DNA from: an uncultured Verrucomicrobiales bacterium | GTDB taxonomy: Bacteria; Verrucomicrobiota; Verrucomicrobiia; Verrucomicrobiales; Akkermansiaceae | Assembly: GCA_937885815.1 (NCBI GenBank) | Contig: CALABM010000049.1 | Coordinates: 1 to 12,405, forward strand | Length of the DNA: 12,405 nucleotides | Reading direction: 5' to 3' | In this document: positions 10,790-12,405 of the stretch, piece after piece | Layout of the letters: each line of letters begins with the position of its first letter | Position numbering within the stretch: the stretch's first letter is position 1 | The notes under the pieces: generated by a model | What the model saw: the letters and a program-made list of their open reading frames with translations, nothing else | What the model was told of the DNA's origin: nothing | The model's database searches: none | Position numbers and translations under genes: made by a program

Positions 10790-12405
10790 TTAGAATACAT
10801 AACCACGAATGTACATAAATCCTTCGTAAATTCGCAATCGGTCCGAGAGTCCCATAAAATTGACATTTTTGAAGCCATAGACACGATTTGCAACAGTGAA
10901 CCAAGCATTTTTAACGTTTTCGTCTCTCATGCTGAAACATTGCATAAGACGAGCATCTCTCAGTTTATATGGTACTTTATTTTTGATTATGCGCTGCATT
11001 AGCAATTGACTTACTATTTCTAGTCCTCCTGTAGAACTCTCATTTTCTTCTAAAAGTAAATCACCATCAAGAGCTTCAATGTTTCTCCCATATATTTTAT
11101 ATATTCCTTTCTTTGTGCCATGAGAATATAAAACAAAACCTATAGAATTTCTATTAAACGAATTGAAAAAATCATTTATTTTTTTAACTTCTATAATTTT
11201 ATGATTCCATAATCTTATTTTATGGTGCGATCCTCCAACCATTCCGCCTATTTGAATAAATCCATTGCTAGGTAACAATTGTCCAATAATCCATGTGTTG
11301 GGTACCGAATAACGGCAATATAAATCATTACTAATTTTTTTTCTACAATCAGGAATAGCCCATTTATCGAACTCTGTTACATCAAGCCCCAAAATATCGG
11401 CTAAATCAGATTTTGTATCACCTTGTTCTGCTACATATATACGTCTATTTTTTTCTGCAGAATCATCTGTAGCAAACCAAAGTCCTAAATTATCGTATGT
11501 TACAGATGGATTATTTTGCACATAATCGTACAATTTTTTAAAAAGATCAATATCTCGCCCAATCCATCTGCCGATTTCAGCATTATAATATCTCCAATTA
11601 TAATACACAAGCCCCATTTCTTCATCCCACATCTCGCTACTCCACTGGATGGGCTGAGTGATGTCGCCGGAGGCGGTCACTTGCCCAAAGGGGGAATATG
11701 TGTAGGTGGTACGGGGATAACCGGCAGGGCCGAAGATTTCACAGATGTTCTTGGTGAGATCCCAGCCGTACGTGAACCATGAGCCGTCTTTGCGAATAGC
11801 AAGGGGACGGGAGGCTACGGGCTGGGTGGGATCCCAGGTAATAAACCAGAGCACGGGGTGGTTGCTGCGGGCGAGGTCGATGCAGGCGATTTGCAGGTAT
11901 TCCCTGTAAATATAGCGCTGGTGGAGTGTGACGCTGCCGTTGACGGTCACTTTCTTATAGGCCCGACGCCCCATGGAGTCGTACTGACATTCGACCACGG
12001 TATTGCTCTCGCTGTTGGTGAAGGTAACAGGACGATTTTCAGCGTTGTAGACGGCAGACCAAATGCCGGTATCAGTCTTGATAAGCGTCTGATTGCCATT
12101 GGCATCGAACTGCGGCACGAAAGCGGAAGCGCCGTTCTCGGAAATAGCTGTGTACTGATTGAGTGCGTTGGCATCATATACCGTAACATCCTCCCCTTCG
12201 GTAGCTTGCTGGCGGTTACCGATATTATCGTAGGCGTACTCGTACTCCTTGCTATTCACCGTAGCACTAACAAGTTCGGAGCGGTAGTTGTGTGCGAAGG
12301 TGTCGTTCACTGTTTGACCGTTGCGAGCGGTATTGCGAGCGGTGGGACGCCCGAGGATGTCGTAGCTGTAGGTTCGATGAGCGATGAGCGTCGTACCACG
12401 ATGGT
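10790..12405 (-). CDS. Rhs/YD-repeat polymorphic toxin (3' part) with putative cysteine-protease tip
   Basis: The frame is open from the right edge; the GTG at 12308-12310 is internal. YD repeats run leftward from the edge (YSYDILGR, YAYDNIGNR, QYDSMGRR). The Rhs core follows (YSPFGQVTASGD, then MGLVYYNWRYYNAEIGRWIGRD, about 11531-11710) and ends at YDNLGLW (11477-11497), the usual core/toxin border. Rhs proteins form a shell around a C-terminal toxin delivered to other cells. The tip, about 230 residues, is much more AT-rich. It begins with a LysM-like segment, YVAEQGDTKSDLADILGLD (11381-11437), then has a strand plus SHG (His codon 11120-11122) and, 61 residues later, RDARLMQCFSM (Cys codon 10937-10939). 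This order matches the His/Cys dyad of caspase-like (CHAT, DUF4347-type) folds. That assignment is inference; the Rhs part is certain. No same-strand immunity gene follows. Confidence 0.85.
   Translation of the reverse strand, partial: HRGTTLIAHRTYSYDILGRPTARNTARNGQTVNDTFAHNYRSELVSATVNSKEYEYAYDNIGNRQQATEGEDVTVYDANALNQYTAISENGASAFVPQFDANGNQTLIKTDTGIWSAVYNAENRPVTFTNSESNTVVECQYDSMGRRAYKKVTVNGSVTLHQRYIYREYLQIACIDLARSNHPVLWFITWDPTQPVASRPLAIRKDGSWFTYGWDLTKNICEIFGPAGYPRTTYTYSPFGQVTASGDITQPIQWSSEMWDEEMGLVYYNWRYYNAEIGRWIGRDIDLFKKLYDYVQNNPSVTYDNLGLWFATDDSAEKNRRIYVAEQGDTKSDLADILGLDVTEFDKWAIPDCRKKISNDLYCRYSVPNTWIIGQLLPSNGFIQIGGMVGGSHHKIRLWNHKIIEVKKINDFFNSFNRNSIGFVLYSHGTKKGIYKIYGRNIEALDGDLLLEENESSTGGLEIVSQLLMQRIIKNKVPYKLRDARLMQCFSMRDENVKNAWFTVANRVYGFKNVNFMGLSDRLRIYEGFMYIRGYVF

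Noticed and set aside
10521..10793. Plus-strand 90-codon frame converging on the Rhs stop
   Set aside because: It runs through both hairpins, overlaps the Rhs stop codon and has no ribosome-binding site or recognisable domain.
1..12405. tRNA, rRNA or known riboswitch genes
   Set aside because: I scanned both strands for cloverleaf ends, rRNA-like stretches and familiar riboswitch cores and saw none.

Overview
The window looks like accessory DNA from a Verrucomicrobiota gut bacterium, most probably an Akkermansia-like genome. This is inferred from three things: a long, glycine/asparagine-rich secreted protein with autotransporter-type repeats that ends in a PEP-CTERM sorting tag, an Rhs gene, and an AT-rich block of orphan genes between these two more GC-rich genes. 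No database search was possible, so the taxon is an inference.

Layout. Positions 1-2025 (+) carry the 3' part of a giant PEP-CTERM surface protein, closed by a strong hairpin. Positions 2104-2715 (+) hold an unrecognised cytosolic protein. From 2757 to 7357 almost everything is on the minus strand: a possible DUF6714-like protein, a small secreted protein, an internally deleted IS3-family element (4005-4872), a two-gene operon of an ankyrin lipoprotein and a membrane-anchored protein, and a pair of small membrane proteins. A class II Fic AMP-transferase with a C-terminal winged helix follows (7532-8893, minus). Upstream of it is a 250-bp region with two copies of a long inverted repeat and further half-sites, then a terminator. 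Positions 9190-9782 are mostly non-coding and hold one decayed gene tail. A small lipoprotein gene (9783-10265, +) converges, across a structured 520-bp spacer, on the 3' part of an Rhs gene (10790-12405, minus, running off the right edge).

How the parts may fit. The Rhs gene has the classic two-part build: a GC-richer YD-repeat/core region and a sharply AT-richer tip after a DNLGL boundary. The tip appears to contain a LysM-like segment and a His...Cys pair in a caspase/CHAT/DUF4347-like arrangement, so it may be a cysteine-protease warhead. No same-strand immunity gene follows it directly. The AT-rich small genes further left (an ankyrin lipoprotein, small membrane proteins, other lipoproteins and orphans, and an IS remnant with a repeated gene start) resemble the eroded orphan/immunity arrays found behind polymorphic toxins, but this link is an inference.

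Two regulatory patterns stand out. The Fic gene has an extensive palindromic operator-like array. Several genes have good -10 boxes only 6-10 nt before the start codon and no Shine-Dalgarno, suggesting leaderless or near-leaderless transcripts.
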